A stretch of DNA of 43,371 bases from a virus. Positions 19,248-28,880 of this stretch are shown here, piece after piece. Position 1 is the stretch's first letter, and each line of letters starts with the position of its first letter. A program made the position numbers and the translations under genes. The notes beneath the pieces are model-generated. The model had not been told where the DNA came from. It did no database searches and was given only the letters and a program-made list of their open reading frames with translations. The DNA is taken from the IMG/VR virus record IMGVR_UViG_3300020202_000036, positions 1 to 43,371 of that record; one strand, written 5' to 3'.

Positions 19248-20972
19248 TCACTCGGCCTGAAACATTCTCGCCATGCTGGCGATACGCCCGGCAAGTTGTG
19301 CGGCTTGGGGAGTTCCAACGGGAGTGCGTACGCCCTGGGTCAAATATTTACGGCCAAATTCACTGAGGTACATGCGAGCCATTGTGGGAGGGGCTATAAC
19401 GGCAACCGCACCCTTCACGGGGTTCGTGATGAAGAATATTCCTTGCGCGAAAGAGATAACGTTCTGCGCGGTCCCGGAGGGGTTTCCAGCAATCTTCTCC
19501 GCTCCATGCGCCTTGGAAGCCACTTCCGCGAATTCCTTGAGAGCGTTGAGGGTCTTCGTCGGGATAGCGGCGGACAACGTGTCCTCGCCATATTTTTTGA
19601 GGTTGCTTACGAGGGCTTGGCTTGGGTTCTGGTTAGCTTGGCCCTGAAAGAGCCGGTTCACGAGGACATTCTGGAGATTGCGGAAGTCTCCCTTGTTGAC
19701 GGCTTTGCGTAGCAGCTTGACCTCCGTCGTTGCTCCCGGCTTGAAAACGGTATCTATCACGCGTTCAGGGTTCGCGTTGACCACCTTTTTAATATTGGAG
19801 TCTTCGGCAAGATTCTTTACCGCGCCGTGATACCAATTGGCCCTCTCCCAAGCCCTTTTGACTTCACCACCGGTGGAGATGGAATAATCCGCAATATCCT
19901 TATCCAATGCGGTTTTGAGGCGTTGGTATACGAATCCCTCAGGCGTTTTCTCATTGGCAATGGCGAGTTTTCCAAGGCGTTCCCGAAGGGACTTGGCCCC
20001 TTGGAAGGAAAGCCCCTCCTGCCTTAGCTTGGTCATTTCCGCGAGAAAGGATGAAATGCTGCCGACCTGGGCGGCTTTGGGCAGCTGCATCTCATTCTGA
20101 AGAAGGCCGTCTGCTGTCTCCTGAATATGGGTTGTAGGGACAACCGAGTCCTTCGGGACTTTTTGAGTCAAGCGATCATAAAGCTTGTCTCTCACCGCAA
20201 GACGTTGGATGTACTTCTTTTGAATGGCCCCCTGCACGGCCTGTCCCGCCGATTCTTTGGTTTCCGTTGAACCCACGGCTTGAATAAGGTTCTGCGCTGC
20301 ATCCTCCAGCTGTTGGGCTTGTCGACCCCGGAACCGCTGAATCATGCCCGCTGAGAAGGGAATCTTATCGAGCATAGATTCCAAGAGGGCAAGGGGCTTG
20401 GAGCCCGTTGCTTCAGCGGATGTCAGATCCACGCCAAACTTATTGGCCTTTTCTGCGATCTTGGCGGCCTGGGCCGTTGCGAAGGGTGTCGTGAAAGCTT
20501 GTAGGCCTTTCTGAAGGACGGTCCCGCCCGCTTCCGCCATGAGGCCTTCTTTGACCCCTTGGACAGCCTCTGTCATCCCTTCGGCCAGACCCTGAGGCGG
20601 GGATTTAATGCCCAATACCTCATCAACACGGGCGGCGGCCCCTTTTCCAGCTGCGAATCCGAGCGCTCCGCCGGCCACGGGAACAACTGGGGCGGCGGGA
20701 CCTGCCAGGGGCGCGGCGGGCGCGGCAAGAAGCCCGCCGGCCACGGCTCCGCTCGCCTCAAGCGCAGGGGTGTAAATCGCAGACGCCGCCTCGCGCAACG
20801 GCCTTTCTTGTGGCAGCTGCCCCACGTTCAGGGCGTTCATGGCCTTGGTCTGCTCTTCACGGGGAAGTCCCGCGAAGTCAGTATCTATGGCAATAAGCGC
20901 CTTTCGTTTTTCCTCGAAAGGAAGCGCCTGGAAATCCGGGTCTGCAAGAGCCTGATTAACGTCAATCGCCAC
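19248..20972 (-). CDS. Large ejection / internal virion protein
   Basis: A 574-residue protein from a GTG at 20972 that overlaps the previous gene. The front repeats a short unit (DPDFQALPFEEKRKAL then DTDFAGLPREEQTKAM), common at the N-termini of phage internal virion proteins. It is followed by a glycine/alanine/proline-rich hydrophobic stretch (about residues 80-120) that could enter a membrane, and then by a long helical body. Position after two other such genes makes it a DNA-ejection protein. No lytic domain is visible. Confidence 0.65.
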   Translation of the reverse strand: MAIDVNQALADPDFQALPFEEKRKALIAIDTDFAGLPREEQTKAMNALNVGQLPQERPLREAASAIYTPALEASGAVAGGLLAAPAAPLAGPAAPVVPVAGGALGFAAGKGAAARVDEVLGIKSPPQGLAEGMTEAVQGVKEGLMAEAGGTVLQKGLQAFTTPFATAQAAKIAEKANKFGVDLTSAEATGSKPLALLESMLDKIPFSAGMIQRFRGRQAQQLEDAAQNLIQAVGSTETKESAGQAVQGAIQKKYIQRLAVRDKLYDRLTQKVPKDSVVPTTHIQETADGLLQNEMQLPKAAQVGSISSFLAEMTKLRQEGLSFQGAKSLRERLGKLAIANEKTPEGFVYQRLKTALDKDIADYSISTGGEVKRAWERANWYHGAVKNLAEDSNIKKVVNANPERVIDTVFKPGATTEVKLLRKAVNKGDFRNLQNVLVNRLFQGQANQNPSQALVSNLKKYGEDTLSAAIPTKTLNALKEFAEVASKAHGAEKIAGNPSGTAQNVISFAQGIFFITNPVKGAVAVIAPPTMARMYLSEFGRKYLTQGVRTPVGTPQAAQLAGRIASMARMFQAE

Positions 20973-21966
20973 CGCCAACCCCCCATTTCTTGAGCCATCC
21001 TGAAGCCGTGCTGACCATACCCTTGGGCTTTTCTTCTGCCTTGGGCGCGGCAGGAGCACCAGCGGACGGCGCTCCCTCTTTCCTGGCCGGACGCTTCGCT
21101 CTAATTTCGATGATAACGTTCGACGGGTCTGCCCCCTGCTGAACGGCTAATCGCCGATATTCCGCTTCACGCTGCGAGTGAAGTTCATCTTGTCCCGCAT
21201 AGACGCCGTCCGCCGTGTTTAGGAAGTCCTGCCGTTGTTCCGGCGTCAGCTTCTCACCGGACAAGATTTTGTTGTACGTCGCACGGATAGATTCAGGAAC
21301 ACCACGGGCTTTTTCAGCCGTCGCGTACTCGCCCTCGCGTACAGTCGAGCCGGGGTCATAGAGCTTCATCAAAGAAAAGATGAGGGCCATATCACTTCCC
21401 GCCGTCGCATTGTTTCCAATGCTGACAATCCGGTTATAGGCGCTAGAGACCGTGGCGAAGTCCTTTGACTGACTGATGAATTCTTGACGTAAGTCAGATG
21501 CGGACTTTATCCCACGCTCCCGCTTCTCTTTTTCGAGCGCATCCGCGCTCTTAGCCATCTCGCCATGAATATCCGCCATCTTGAGGAGTTCTTCCTTGTT
21601 GTCGGGATACTCATTGAGAAGGTGAATCGTCGATTTCTGTTTGTCCCGGTCGCTCATGCCGGAATTCTCGATTTCTTGCAAGCGCTTGAAGAAGTCGGAC
21701 GGCGGCTCCCCGTTATACTCGGGGATCTCAATCCCCGCCGCCGCTGAGAGCACGGGCCGAAACTGACCCCAAAGCATCTTTCGAGTTTCCTTCGGAAGAT
21801 TCTTGTTCTCAAGGAGTTTTACGAAAGTATCAACTTTCCGTTCCGTCCACTGGTTTTCCATTTGCTTCTTTTGCATCTGCAACTGGTTTCCCATGAGAAG
21901 AAGCTGAGGCGTGGACTGTGCCGCCTGATTGATGCCGCCAAGTAAAGTCGGAAAAGGTTCCGCCAT
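20962..21966 (-). CDS. Ejection / internal virion protein
   Basis: A 334-residue helical, glutamine-rich protein. VPESIRATYNKILSGEKLTP followed by EQRQDFLNTADGVY is a block often seen in podovirus internal virion proteins. It ends in a low-complexity A/P/K segment and GWLKKWGVGGGD. Confidence 0.65.
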   Translation of the reverse strand: MAEPFPTLLGGINQAAQSTPQLLLMGNQLQMQKKQMENQWTERKVDTFVKLLENKNLPKETRKMLWGQFRPVLSAAAGIEIPEYNGEPPSDFFKRLQEIENSGMSDRDKQKSTIHLLNEYPDNKEELLKMADIHGEMAKSADALEKEKRERGIKSASDLRQEFISQSKDFATVSSAYNRIVSIGNNATAGSDMALIFSLMKLYDPGSTVREGEYATAEKARGVPESIRATYNKILSGEKLTPEQRQDFLNTADGVYAGQDELHSQREAEYRRLAVQQGADPSNVIIEIRAKRPARKEGAPSAGAPAAPKAEEKPKGMVSTASGWLKKWGVGGGD

Positions 21967-21977
21967 GGTCGTCCTCC

Positions 21978-23144
21978 TTATGCGACTTTCGGTTGTCGCA
22001 TTGCGTTAAAGAGCAAATAGCTGTTGGCTGTATTTCCAATCAGCCCGCCGATGTCCCTAAGATAGCCAGCGCGATTCGCTGAATTCTGATAGTCCGCCTG
22101 GAACTGTCCGACACGCTGATTCTGATAAGGCGCAAGAAGGTTGGAATACCCCTGAAGAAGTCCCGCGTTGCCAGCCGTCGTCGCGCCAGGTCCATAGGAC
22201 TGAGCGCCCGTCAAAAGTCCCAGTGCCTGTCCTCCAGGTGAATAGGAAACGGCGGGCGCATAGCCCGTCGCGATTTCCCCCCGTCGTTCCTGGTCTTCAA
22301 GAAGCCCATAGGTCCGCCGGAACTCGCCAAGCGCCTGCTGCGCGGGCGTAGAGGTCGCAACGGCCGTCTCCGGCGTGTCGCCATCCACCTTGTGCCCCAT
22401 GCGGCCAAGGTTTTCTTTAAGCAACTGGAACTCCTGTGCCTTACGCTGCATGAGGCCTTGGGAAACAGGCAGTTCGCCCCTGAGCGCCCGGAGCGTGCGT
22501 TCGGCCTGTTCTTTGCCGATTTGATCCTGAATGGTCTGGATCTCCGCATAGCGCGCCTTTAAGGCCTCCACGGCCGCAGGGTCCAATTGGCGCTGTTGGT
22601 GCGCGGGAATGACTTCGCCGGCAGTCACAACCCTTTGACCAAGACCATACTTGAGCGCGGCCTGGGGGTCATTCTTCGCTTGTGTCAGAAGTCGCATAAC
22701 TTCGGCGTAATACTTATTTTGATCCACCACGCCGCCACGTCCCATGGCAAGTGCTTGGGCTTCCGCCACAATCTGAGGAGGGAGGTTCGGTTGCGTCACG
22801 TTCCGAGCCCCAGCGCTGTTTGCGGAGCGGAAATGACTCATAAGTCTGTCAATACCCACTGTGTCAATCGTGACCGATTCGGTATCCGGCTTGCGCGATT
22901 CGGCCACTTCGGTTGTCTTATAAAGACCGGACACTTCCTGAAGGAGCCCTAGCACTTCTGCATTCTGATTGGCTTGGTCGAGTAGCTGTTGCTCCGACAC
23001 GCCAAGTATTTTCGAATACTGACTCAGAATTTGCTTCTCTTCGGGAGAGAGATCGGGGTAACTAATGGAGCCGCCCCCGCCGCCCCTGCTGCCTGCCATT
23101 GCTCCTACAGCCGCCGCTGCAATCCATCCCCAGGGCATAATCAT
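21978..23144 (-). CDS. Ejection / internal virion protein with N-terminal hydrophobic segment
   Basis: A 388-residue protein. MIMPWGWIAAAAVGAMAGS is a hydrophobic front followed by a glycine run; the rest is helical and glutamine-rich. The hydrophobic front and neighbours fit the first of three ejection proteins that form the trans-envelope channel of short-tailed phages. Confidence 0.6.
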   Translation of the reverse strand: MIMPWGWIAAAAVGAMAGSRGGGGGSISYPDLSPEEKQILSQYSKILGVSEQQLLDQANQNAEVLGLLQEVSGLYKTTEVAESRKPDTESVTIDTVGIDRLMSHFRSANSAGARNVTQPNLPPQIVAEAQALAMGRGGVVDQNKYYAEVMRLLTQAKNDPQAALKYGLGQRVVTAGEVIPAHQQRQLDPAAVEALKARYAEIQTIQDQIGKEQAERTLRALRGELPVSQGLMQRKAQEFQLLKENLGRMGHKVDGDTPETAVATSTPAQQALGEFRRTYGLLEDQERRGEIATGYAPAVSYSPGGQALGLLTGAQSYGPGATTAGNAGLLQGYSNLLAPYQNQRVGQFQADYQNSANRAGYLRDIGGLIGNTANSYLLFNAMRQPKVA

Positions 23145-23150
23145 CCCTCC

Positions 23151-24296
23151 TTATAGGACCGGGTTCGGGCCTACGCCCAAAACGCGGTCGAAGAATCCGT
23201 ACAGGGTGATGTCGTAAGCAATCGAAGACGCTGCCGTATTCCGCAGCTGGACGCCCTCGCTGGCGCTCCGTGGCGATTGGCCCATGACCAGAGTGCTGTT
23301 GCTCGGCACACGGGCATAATTTCGGACATCTCCGGAATCAGAGACAACGACGGTGGCAGCTACGGAAGCGGCCGCCCAGCCATAGACGCAGCCGGCGATA
23401 TTGCCTGGAATCTGTGCCGATCCAGTCCCGGTTGCATGTGTATAGGTCAATGTCGCCGCGCCCGCTGTATTTGCCAAAAGAATCCCAGACATCGGGGCGC
23501 CGGTAGACGTTGATCCGCCCGCGAGCGTGTTATTAAACGTTGTAAGATTCCCCATCTGAGAGAACGCCAGAATGTCTCCGGTCGCCCCGCCCCGGTCTCC
23601 GTTTCGAATGAGGCCAAGGTATACCCAACTATTCGCCCCAAAGTTGGTATTAAGCGTCGAGAAGTTTGCTTGAAGCGGGAGAGTGGTTGATCCGACGAGA
23701 ACGAACTTGGTCGAGTCAATCTGGCTCTTAACCGCGTAGATTGCATACCAGGTGTTCGTCGCCTCGCTCTCACCCGAGCGCATCCCGGAATCCTCAGTCC
23801 CGCTCGTAAAATTCGCTGTCGCCGTGATATCGAAACGCCGGTACTTCGTCGTGGAACTTGTGTCTTCCGTCACGGATCGCGCAGTCCCGTCCGGGAATAT
23901 GATCTTCGTTTCATTGGATGTCCCGGTGTTGTTCTCCACGTCCACAAGCGTAGCGCTGATCCAAGTGAGCGTGGGGCGCCTGTACCCATTGATGTTCGCA
24001 AGGAACGTCTCATAGGGAGTCGTCACGTCGTGGTACCACTGAGACAAGCCCAAATTGGTTTTCGCGACATAGCGCAAGCGCTGAAGTTCTCCCGCCAAGT
24101 CGGTCGCCAAGGATTCGGCGGAGGCAGGGTAAGGATCGACCGTCGCTTGCATGGCGGCGAGGTTTGAGGAGGCGTCATCAATATTGGATGGAACCCCAAC
24201 GTTCGTATAACCATTCTGAAATTCGTTGTTCCAGAGCGCCGCCGTAAGGGTTTGTCCTGTGACGACGGTGACAAGCTGGCTGACAGGGTAAGCCAT
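23151..24296 (-). CDS. Tail fibre/spike-like structural protein
   Basis: A 381-residue protein. The front (VSQLVTVVTGQTLTAALWNN) is a block typical of virion-attached tail appendages, followed by a beta-rich, threonine/serine/glycine-rich body. No enzyme motif is seen. It has no signal peptide, unlike the fibre-like proteins upstream of the terminase, so this is the better candidate for the virion's own receptor-binding protein. Confidence 0.65.
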   Translation of the reverse strand: MAYPVSQLVTVVTGQTLTAALWNNEFQNGYTNVGVPSNIDDASSNLAAMQATVDPYPASAESLATDLAGELQRLRYVAKTNLGLSQWYHDVTTPYETFLANINGYRRPTLTWISATLVDVENNTGTSNETKIIFPDGTARSVTEDTSSTTKYRRFDITATANFTSGTEDSGMRSGESEATNTWYAIYAVKSQIDSTKFVLVGSTTLPLQANFSTLNTNFGANSWVYLGLIRNGDRGGATGDILAFSQMGNLTTFNNTLAGGSTSTGAPMSGILLANTAGAATLTYTHATGTGSAQIPGNIAGCVYGWAAASVAATVVVSDSGDVRNYARVPSNSTLVMGQSPRSASEGVQLRNTAASSIAYDITLYGFFDRVLGVGPNPVL

Positions 24297-24297
24297 T

Positions 24298-24672
24298 CTA
24301 TTTCACCTTCTTTCCGGTTTTGACAGTTGCCAAATCTTTATATCGCGCCTTGACACGGTTCACTTCATCCGCGCTGAGTCCGCTTTTTTCCAAGGCTTTG
24401 TCATAGCCATTCTTGGCAACTTCAAGGCCCTTTTCTTCATCAATGGGCTTTTGAGCACATTCGTCACAATATTCCTGATACATGACCGACCCATTGGAGA
24501 GATGGACTTTGAACGTTCGGTAATTTGATAGATGCATAAAGCCAAAGACCATTTTTGATGGATCGCGTTGGCTTGGGATTTCAGTTCGTTTCTTTATGAC
24601 AGCATGGCAGGCAAAGCAATGGGAATAAAGCATGCCGTACTCGTCATACGTAATATGGTCTTTGTCGTACAT
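24298..24672 (-). CDS. Zinc-ribbon protein in the tail operon
   Basis: A 124-residue protein with SHCFACHAV and YCDECAQKP forming a four-cysteine site, followed by a helical lysine-rich end. It shares one base with the upstream stop. Possibly an assembly factor. The family is not recognised. Confidence 0.7.
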   Translation of the reverse strand: MYDKDHITYDEYGMLYSHCFACHAVIKKRTEIPSQRDPSKMVFGFMHLSNYRTFKVHLSNGSVMYQEYCDECAQKPIDEEKGLEVAKNGYDKALEKSGLSADEVNRVKARYKDLATVKTGKKVK

Positions 24673-26228
24673 TATGGTTGCGCTCCTAAGGGTTCGTGGT
24701 CGATAAGACCTTGACTGATGAAGAAGTCCTCGCCCGCATTGGAGTTCTCGAATTCCACCTGTATCCGTTTCCCAACAGCTCCAAGTTCGAAAGACGCTTC
24801 GTTAATCTCTTGACCGCCAAAGACTGCGGTTCCGAACAAACCGCTTCCGAAAGCAGCCCCTTGTCCGACAGTCGATATGGTTCTCATCGTCTGCTGTACG
24901 CCGTCCGCCCACCAGTTCACATTGACCGTGTAATTGCCCTGCGGCGCAAAGACCGCTCGGCCTCGGCGGTAGAGCTTCCGCGTCCTGGGATTGTCGAAGG
25001 GGAGCTGCGGGGTGCGCCAGCGGGTGTCATAACCGTTCCCGTCATCGCTCTTAGACGATGAGTTGAGCCGCCAGGTGAACCCCGAATAGTCCCCGGTCAA
25101 TACGCGCACGTCGCCTGCGGCGTTCCGATAAAGTGCCGCCACGTTGGCCCGATGACCGGAAGCATAGACCTGGTTGTCCTCAATCATCCATGCTTCATCG
25201 ATTGGACGGTCTAAATAGAAGACAAGACAGGTGTCGTTTTGGGATTGCCCGAAGCGCGTCACCCAAATTCGCACCGCCCTGATAACCGGATCATAAATGC
25301 CGTGAAAATTGTCGATATTGGAAAGGTTGACGTTCTCACGAATCCAGGTATGGATATAGGACGGACGGGCCAGGGATGCCTCTTTATAGTCGCCGTAGTC
25401 CTGCACGGCGTTGACGTTGTAAATATCACCGTCTTCCGTGAACGCCACGAGAAAGTTTGGAGTCTTGATAAGAAGTCGCTGATGGGCGACTCCGCCTTCC
25501 CATTGAGCGGCTTGATAGCCCCAAAGGCTCGTGTCTGAGTTCGTATCGTCAAGGATATACGCCTTGCGCTTACCGAATCCAATGAACCGATCACCAAAGA
25601 CGGTCCCCGCCACGATCCCGAAGCCGTCTCCCGTCTCGATATCTATCTTGACGACGCCCGTCACGTACTCTTTACCGTTCCCACTGGCCGAAAGATAAAG
25701 CGAATGCGGGTTGTTGGGGCAGCCAAAAGCAATCATCCTCTCAGAAGCGCCTCGCCCATGCTTGATTCCGTATTTGGGCCGGTTGCTTCCCGACCAATCG
25801 GCGGCCGGGTTCGTGACGGCGGACGTGGATGCCGCCGAGCCGTCCCAAAACTGCGGCACCGCCGCACCGTCAAAGATATAAAGCGTGTTGTCCATGACCT
25901 CGAACCAATACTTGTTCGTCGTGGACATGCCCGTCTTAATCGTCGTCGTGAAGTTCTTGTAGACAGCCCCGTCATTCCCCGCGAACATGAGGAACTGGTT
26001 TCCGTTCACAAGGCGAAAATCAAAGAGCCCCATGATCTGAGGCGTTCCCATAACGGCGGTTGAGTTGACTTTGGCCGTCCCGCCGCGCTTGGCCCGCCCA
26101 CCGTCTTGAAGGGCAATATTCTTGGTTGGGAAAACCATGGACTCAGGCTTAATAAGATCCAGGTTCGGCGAGTTGTTATACCCGCCCGGCAAACACGGAA
26201 TGACGTAAGTAAGGCCGTCGTAGCTCAT
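24672..26228 (-). CDS. Tail hub / DNA-stabilisation-like protein
   Basis: A 518-residue, beta-rich protein. PGGYNNSPNLDLIKPESMVFP and the following repeated strand blocks with aromatic turns (NTLYIFDGAAVPQFWDG, RFIGFGKRKAYILDD, FLVAFTEDGDIYNV) suggest a propeller like the P22 gp10-type tail protein that plugs the portal. It follows the adaptor gene, the usual podovirus order. Confidence 0.75.
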   Translation of the reverse strand: MSYDGLTYVIPCLPGGYNNSPNLDLIKPESMVFPTKNIALQDGGRAKRGGTAKVNSTAVMGTPQIMGLFDFRLVNGNQFLMFAGNDGAVYKNFTTTIKTGMSTTNKYWFEVMDNTLYIFDGAAVPQFWDGSAASTSAVTNPAADWSGSNRPKYGIKHGRGASERMIAFGCPNNPHSLYLSASGNGKEYVTGVVKIDIETGDGFGIVAGTVFGDRFIGFGKRKAYILDDTNSDTSLWGYQAAQWEGGVAHQRLLIKTPNFLVAFTEDGDIYNVNAVQDYGDYKEASLARPSYIHTWIRENVNLSNIDNFHGIYDPVIRAVRIWVTRFGQSQNDTCLVFYLDRPIDEAWMIEDNQVYASGHRANVAALYRNAAGDVRVLTGDYSGFTWRLNSSSKSDDGNGYDTRWRTPQLPFDNPRTRKLYRRGRAVFAPQGNYTVNVNWWADGVQQTMRTISTVGQGAAFGSGLFGTAVFGGQEINEASFELGAVGKRIQVEFENSNAGEDFFISQGLIDHEPLGAQP

Positions 26229-27112
26229 TAGTCCGTGATCCTCGCCTGAAGGTTGCTGTTGTCGCTATGGAATTCCAACTCACGAGCTGCCAATTCGCGG
26301 AGCATGGCCTGATAGATGGCCTCTTGCTCGCGGTAGCGTCTGTCGCTCTCCCCACTGAGAAGCCACACATAGACGCCCTGCGTTAGGATGCCAGCCCAAT
26401 TACGCAGGATGACGTTATAGATCGAGGCGGAAAGGTCCACTCGAAGAAGGTTTGCATAGTAACGGCGCATGATGCCGTACACCTTGTCAGGTGTTGGCGA
26501 GAGTTCGTAATACCCTTCCGAGCCGGACCCCAACGGGAAGTATTCCAAGGGCCTGTCCTTAAGACCCTGCAAGCGGTAGCGGTCGCGCGTCTGAATATCC
26601 CGCTTATTGACTTCATAGGAATACAAGCCGATCAAGTATCCGTCACCCGCGGCCGGCGTGGTCGTCCAATTCTGAGCCATGGTCGCCACTTTGGTTGAGG
26701 CGTTATAATCATCGATCTGCCGCCCCTGGTTGACTCCGGTTCCAGACGTGATAATGAGCATGGCCCCCTCGGCGTCTCCCTGAACGATGGATTCCGAAGA
26801 CGCGAGGGTCGCCGTCCCGGTGGCGGCGGTCTGAAGCGTTGATCGGCTGGGACCGTCGAATAGCGTCATGTCATAGCTCGTCTCAAAGTCCGTCGGATTG
26901 GAGACGCGGGAGACGCCGGCGCGGGTAATGTCAAAACGGGTCGTTATGAGGGACCGCCACTTCTTTCCCTTTATCCAAATATCGCGCTTGACCTTCTCTA
27001 TAGCCTCGCTCGTGGCCGTCGTAATCTGTCCAGCCGTGGGGGTAATATTGGCCCATCGGCGATAGGCTTCCGTGATAATGGTCGTGGCCGTGGGTTGAGT
27101 GGGCTCAGCCAT
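26228..27112 (-). CDS. Head-tail adaptor / tail tube-like protein
   Basis: A 294-residue protein. A helical front (IITEAYRRWANITPTAGQIT, AIEKVKRDIWIKGKKW) and helical back (YREQEAIYQAMLRELAAREL) flank a beta-rich insert, as in podovirus head-completion adaptors (gp4/tubular-A type). It lies directly upstream of the hub gene. Confidence 0.7.
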   Translation of the reverse strand: MAEPTQPTATTIITEAYRRWANITPTAGQITTATSEAIEKVKRDIWIKGKKWRSLITTRFDITRAGVSRVSNPTDFETSYDMTLFDGPSRSTLQTAATGTATLASSESIVQGDAEGAMLIITSGTGVNQGRQIDDYNASTKVATMAQNWTTTPAAGDGYLIGLYSYEVNKRDIQTRDRYRLQGLKDRPLEYFPLGSGSEGYYELSPTPDKVYGIMRRYYANLLRVDLSASIYNVILRNWAGILTQGVYVWLLSGESDRRYREQEAIYQAMLRELAARELEFHSDNSNLQARITD

Positions 27113-27362
27113 TCTTCATCTCCTCGCACTTGGGACAATCTTTCGTATAGCGTCCGAATCGCCCCTTGCCCGTGCATCCTTGGGAATGCACTATCTCAAC
27201 AACAGAAGAGATACCGGAGGGCACGACGGGAGGGGCTTCCGCGCTTTTCTTCGGCTCAAGCGTCTCCGAGTTCAAATCGAGGAGCCTTCCGTTGGGGGCG
27301 TCATAGACTTTCCCGTCTTCGACGTAGTACCTTGCAAAATCCTTACCGACAAAGTGACCCAC
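27105..27362 (-). CDS. Hypothetical protein with CxxC end
   Basis: An 85-residue protein with a GTG start and AAGGAGG upstream. ARYYVEDGKVYDAPNGRLLDL is a strand-turn front, and CTGKGRFGRYTKDCPKCEEM a three-cysteine end. It sits between the sugar cassette and the adaptor. The family is not recognised. Confidence 0.65.
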   Translation of the reverse strand: MGHFVGKDFARYYVEDGKVYDAPNGRLLDLNSETLEPKKSAEAPPVVPSGISSVVEIVHSQGCTGKGRFGRYTKDCPKCEEMKNG

Positions 27363-28347
27363 GACGGGCCTCCTTCCATTGCGCGTAAACCTTCTCCATG
27401 GCGTTCAAAATCTTCTCCGGGCGTAGATGCGCCATGCATACGGGCGATTTCACGGCCTTGTTTACGGGGCACTCATCAAGGCTATAAATCAGCTTGTGGC
27501 AAGGATGACAGGGGGCTTCCCGCTCCTCAGCCTCCACCGGATAACAGTTCTTCCAATGCTTGCTTAGGTTCTCATGGGACGAATGTGAAAGCATGACGAT
27601 TTTGGGCGTCTCAAAGCATCCGGCCGCGTTCAGGACGCCGGTTTCAGGTCCTACGACGAGGTCTGAATACTTGGTCATAATGAATGACTTCCGGATTCCC
27701 CAGACGCCAGAACGTCTCTTCGCGTGGGGATGATCGAACTCCAGAAGACGGCAAAGCTGCTCGCCCACTGTAAAAAAGACCGCGTCCGAATGCTGGTCAA
27801 GAAAGGCTTTTGCCACAAGTTCCGCGTATGGATACGATTTGTGGACGGAAGACCCCGACAGAGACCAGAGGACAAGGAACCGCCGGGCATGTTGTTCACG
27901 AATCATGCGCCCCCATCGCTCTTCCTCAGGACTAAAGAAGAGTTCGCCGTTCAGCCCTTTCATTCCCACGAACCCGCCGATTTCAAGTGTCCGGTCGTAA
28001 TAGTTCACGTCACAAGCCAGGTGCCGTTTCAGCTTGGGCCAAATATACTCTTCGTCTGCCTTCGTCTTTAAAAGGCCCTTTTCAATGGACCCGCTCAAGT
28101 TGACCACTCGGTCATACCCTTTAGCGAGATTTGCCCAGTGTTCATCCAACTTCTCATTCGGTACGGAATCGTCTTCATGTAAGAGAATGTCGTCCACATG
28201 CGGGTTATGTTCAAGGACGGCCTTCCCGCGCGGATTCACGTTCGCGGTCGTGTGCCAACCCGCCTCTTTATAAAGACGGAAGAGAGGGGAGGTCATGACC
28301 ACGTCTCCGAACGCGCCCAGCCGGATAATTAAGACTTTCTTTTGCAT
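27343..28347 (-). CDS. GT9 (heptosyltransferase-like) glycosyltransferase 2
   Basis: A 334-residue protein. KVLIIRLGAFGDVVMTSPLF is the classic N-terminal nucleotide-sugar strand and helix of GT9 enzymes. VGPETGVLNAAGCFETPKIV is the donor-binding motif of the C-terminal domain. A CHPCH-x8-DEC motif near the end is a likely metal site shared with its paralogue at 28834-29859. GT9 enzymes add heptose or similar sugars to lipopolysaccharide core. In the head-tail operon it may act on the virion or on the host surface late in infection. Confidence 0.85.
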   Translation of the reverse strand: MQKKVLIIRLGAFGDVVMTSPLFRLYKEAGWHTTANVNPRGKAVLEHNPHVDDILLHEDDSVPNEKLDEHWANLAKGYDRVVNLSGSIEKGLLKTKADEEYIWPKLKRHLACDVNYYDRTLEIGGFVGMKGLNGELFFSPEEERWGRMIREQHARRFLVLWSLSGSSVHKSYPYAELVAKAFLDQHSDAVFFTVGEQLCRLLEFDHPHAKRRSGVWGIRKSFIMTKYSDLVVGPETGVLNAAGCFETPKIVMLSHSSHENLSKHWKNCYPVEAEEREAPCHPCHKLIYSLDECPVNKAVKSPVCMAHLRPEKILNAMEKVYAQWKEARRGSLCR

Positions 28348-28880
28348 GCGAGCGTTATAATCGCGTGGGGATTCTCAGGGTCACGGATTTCCCCTTCCTC
28401 GTAGTTGTGGTCGAGTATCTTGTAACCGGCATGATCCAGAATGACGGTCAGGCTCGGCAGATCAAAGTAATGGATATGCTCGTAGGGCCTATAATGCCGC
28501 CACTGGCGGATATCACCACGGACTGACTCTAGATTCGGCGTGGAAAGAAAGACCCACTCGGCATCGATCTTCTTCAGCGCGGCGACGGGGTCCGGCAGAT
28601 GTTCAATGACATCCCACATCGTCAGAATGTCGATCTTCTCAGTCGGGATTTCTGTAAATCCGCAATGCGGGTTCACGTCATAGCCGAAAGCCTTGTACCC
28701 GTTCCGAGTTGAAAGATGGAACGCGCCGGAGGCGCACCCGTAGTCCAGAAGGGTCAAATTACCATGGCAATGCTTCTCGATAAGCGCCCACCGGGAGGCG
28801 TAAATACGCCGCCCGATCTCCGTGTTGGCTCTTTCAGCAAACCGGCGATGGTATGCGGCGTCGTAAATATTCGTGTACAT
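28329..28880 (-). CDS. Class I SAM-dependent methyltransferase
   Basis: A 183-residue protein from the ATG at 28880 (MYTNIYDAAYHRRFAERAN). LTLLDYGCASGAFH is motif I (SAM binding), DILTMWDVIEHLPDP motif IV, and TPNLES and HYRPYEHIHYFD the following blocks, as in sugar or lipid O-methyltransferases that travel with glycosyltransferases. It overlaps the gene before it by 47 bp and the one after by 19, so the three form one cassette. Confidence 0.85.
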   Translation of the reverse strand: MYTNIYDAAYHRRFAERANTEIGRRIYASRWALIEKHCHGNLTLLDYGCASGAFHLSTRNGYKAFGYDVNPHCGFTEIPTEKIDILTMWDVIEHLPDPVAALKKIDAEWVFLSTPNLESVRGDIRQWRHYRPYEHIHYFDLPSLTVILDHAGYKILDHNYEEGEIRDPENPHAIITLACKRKS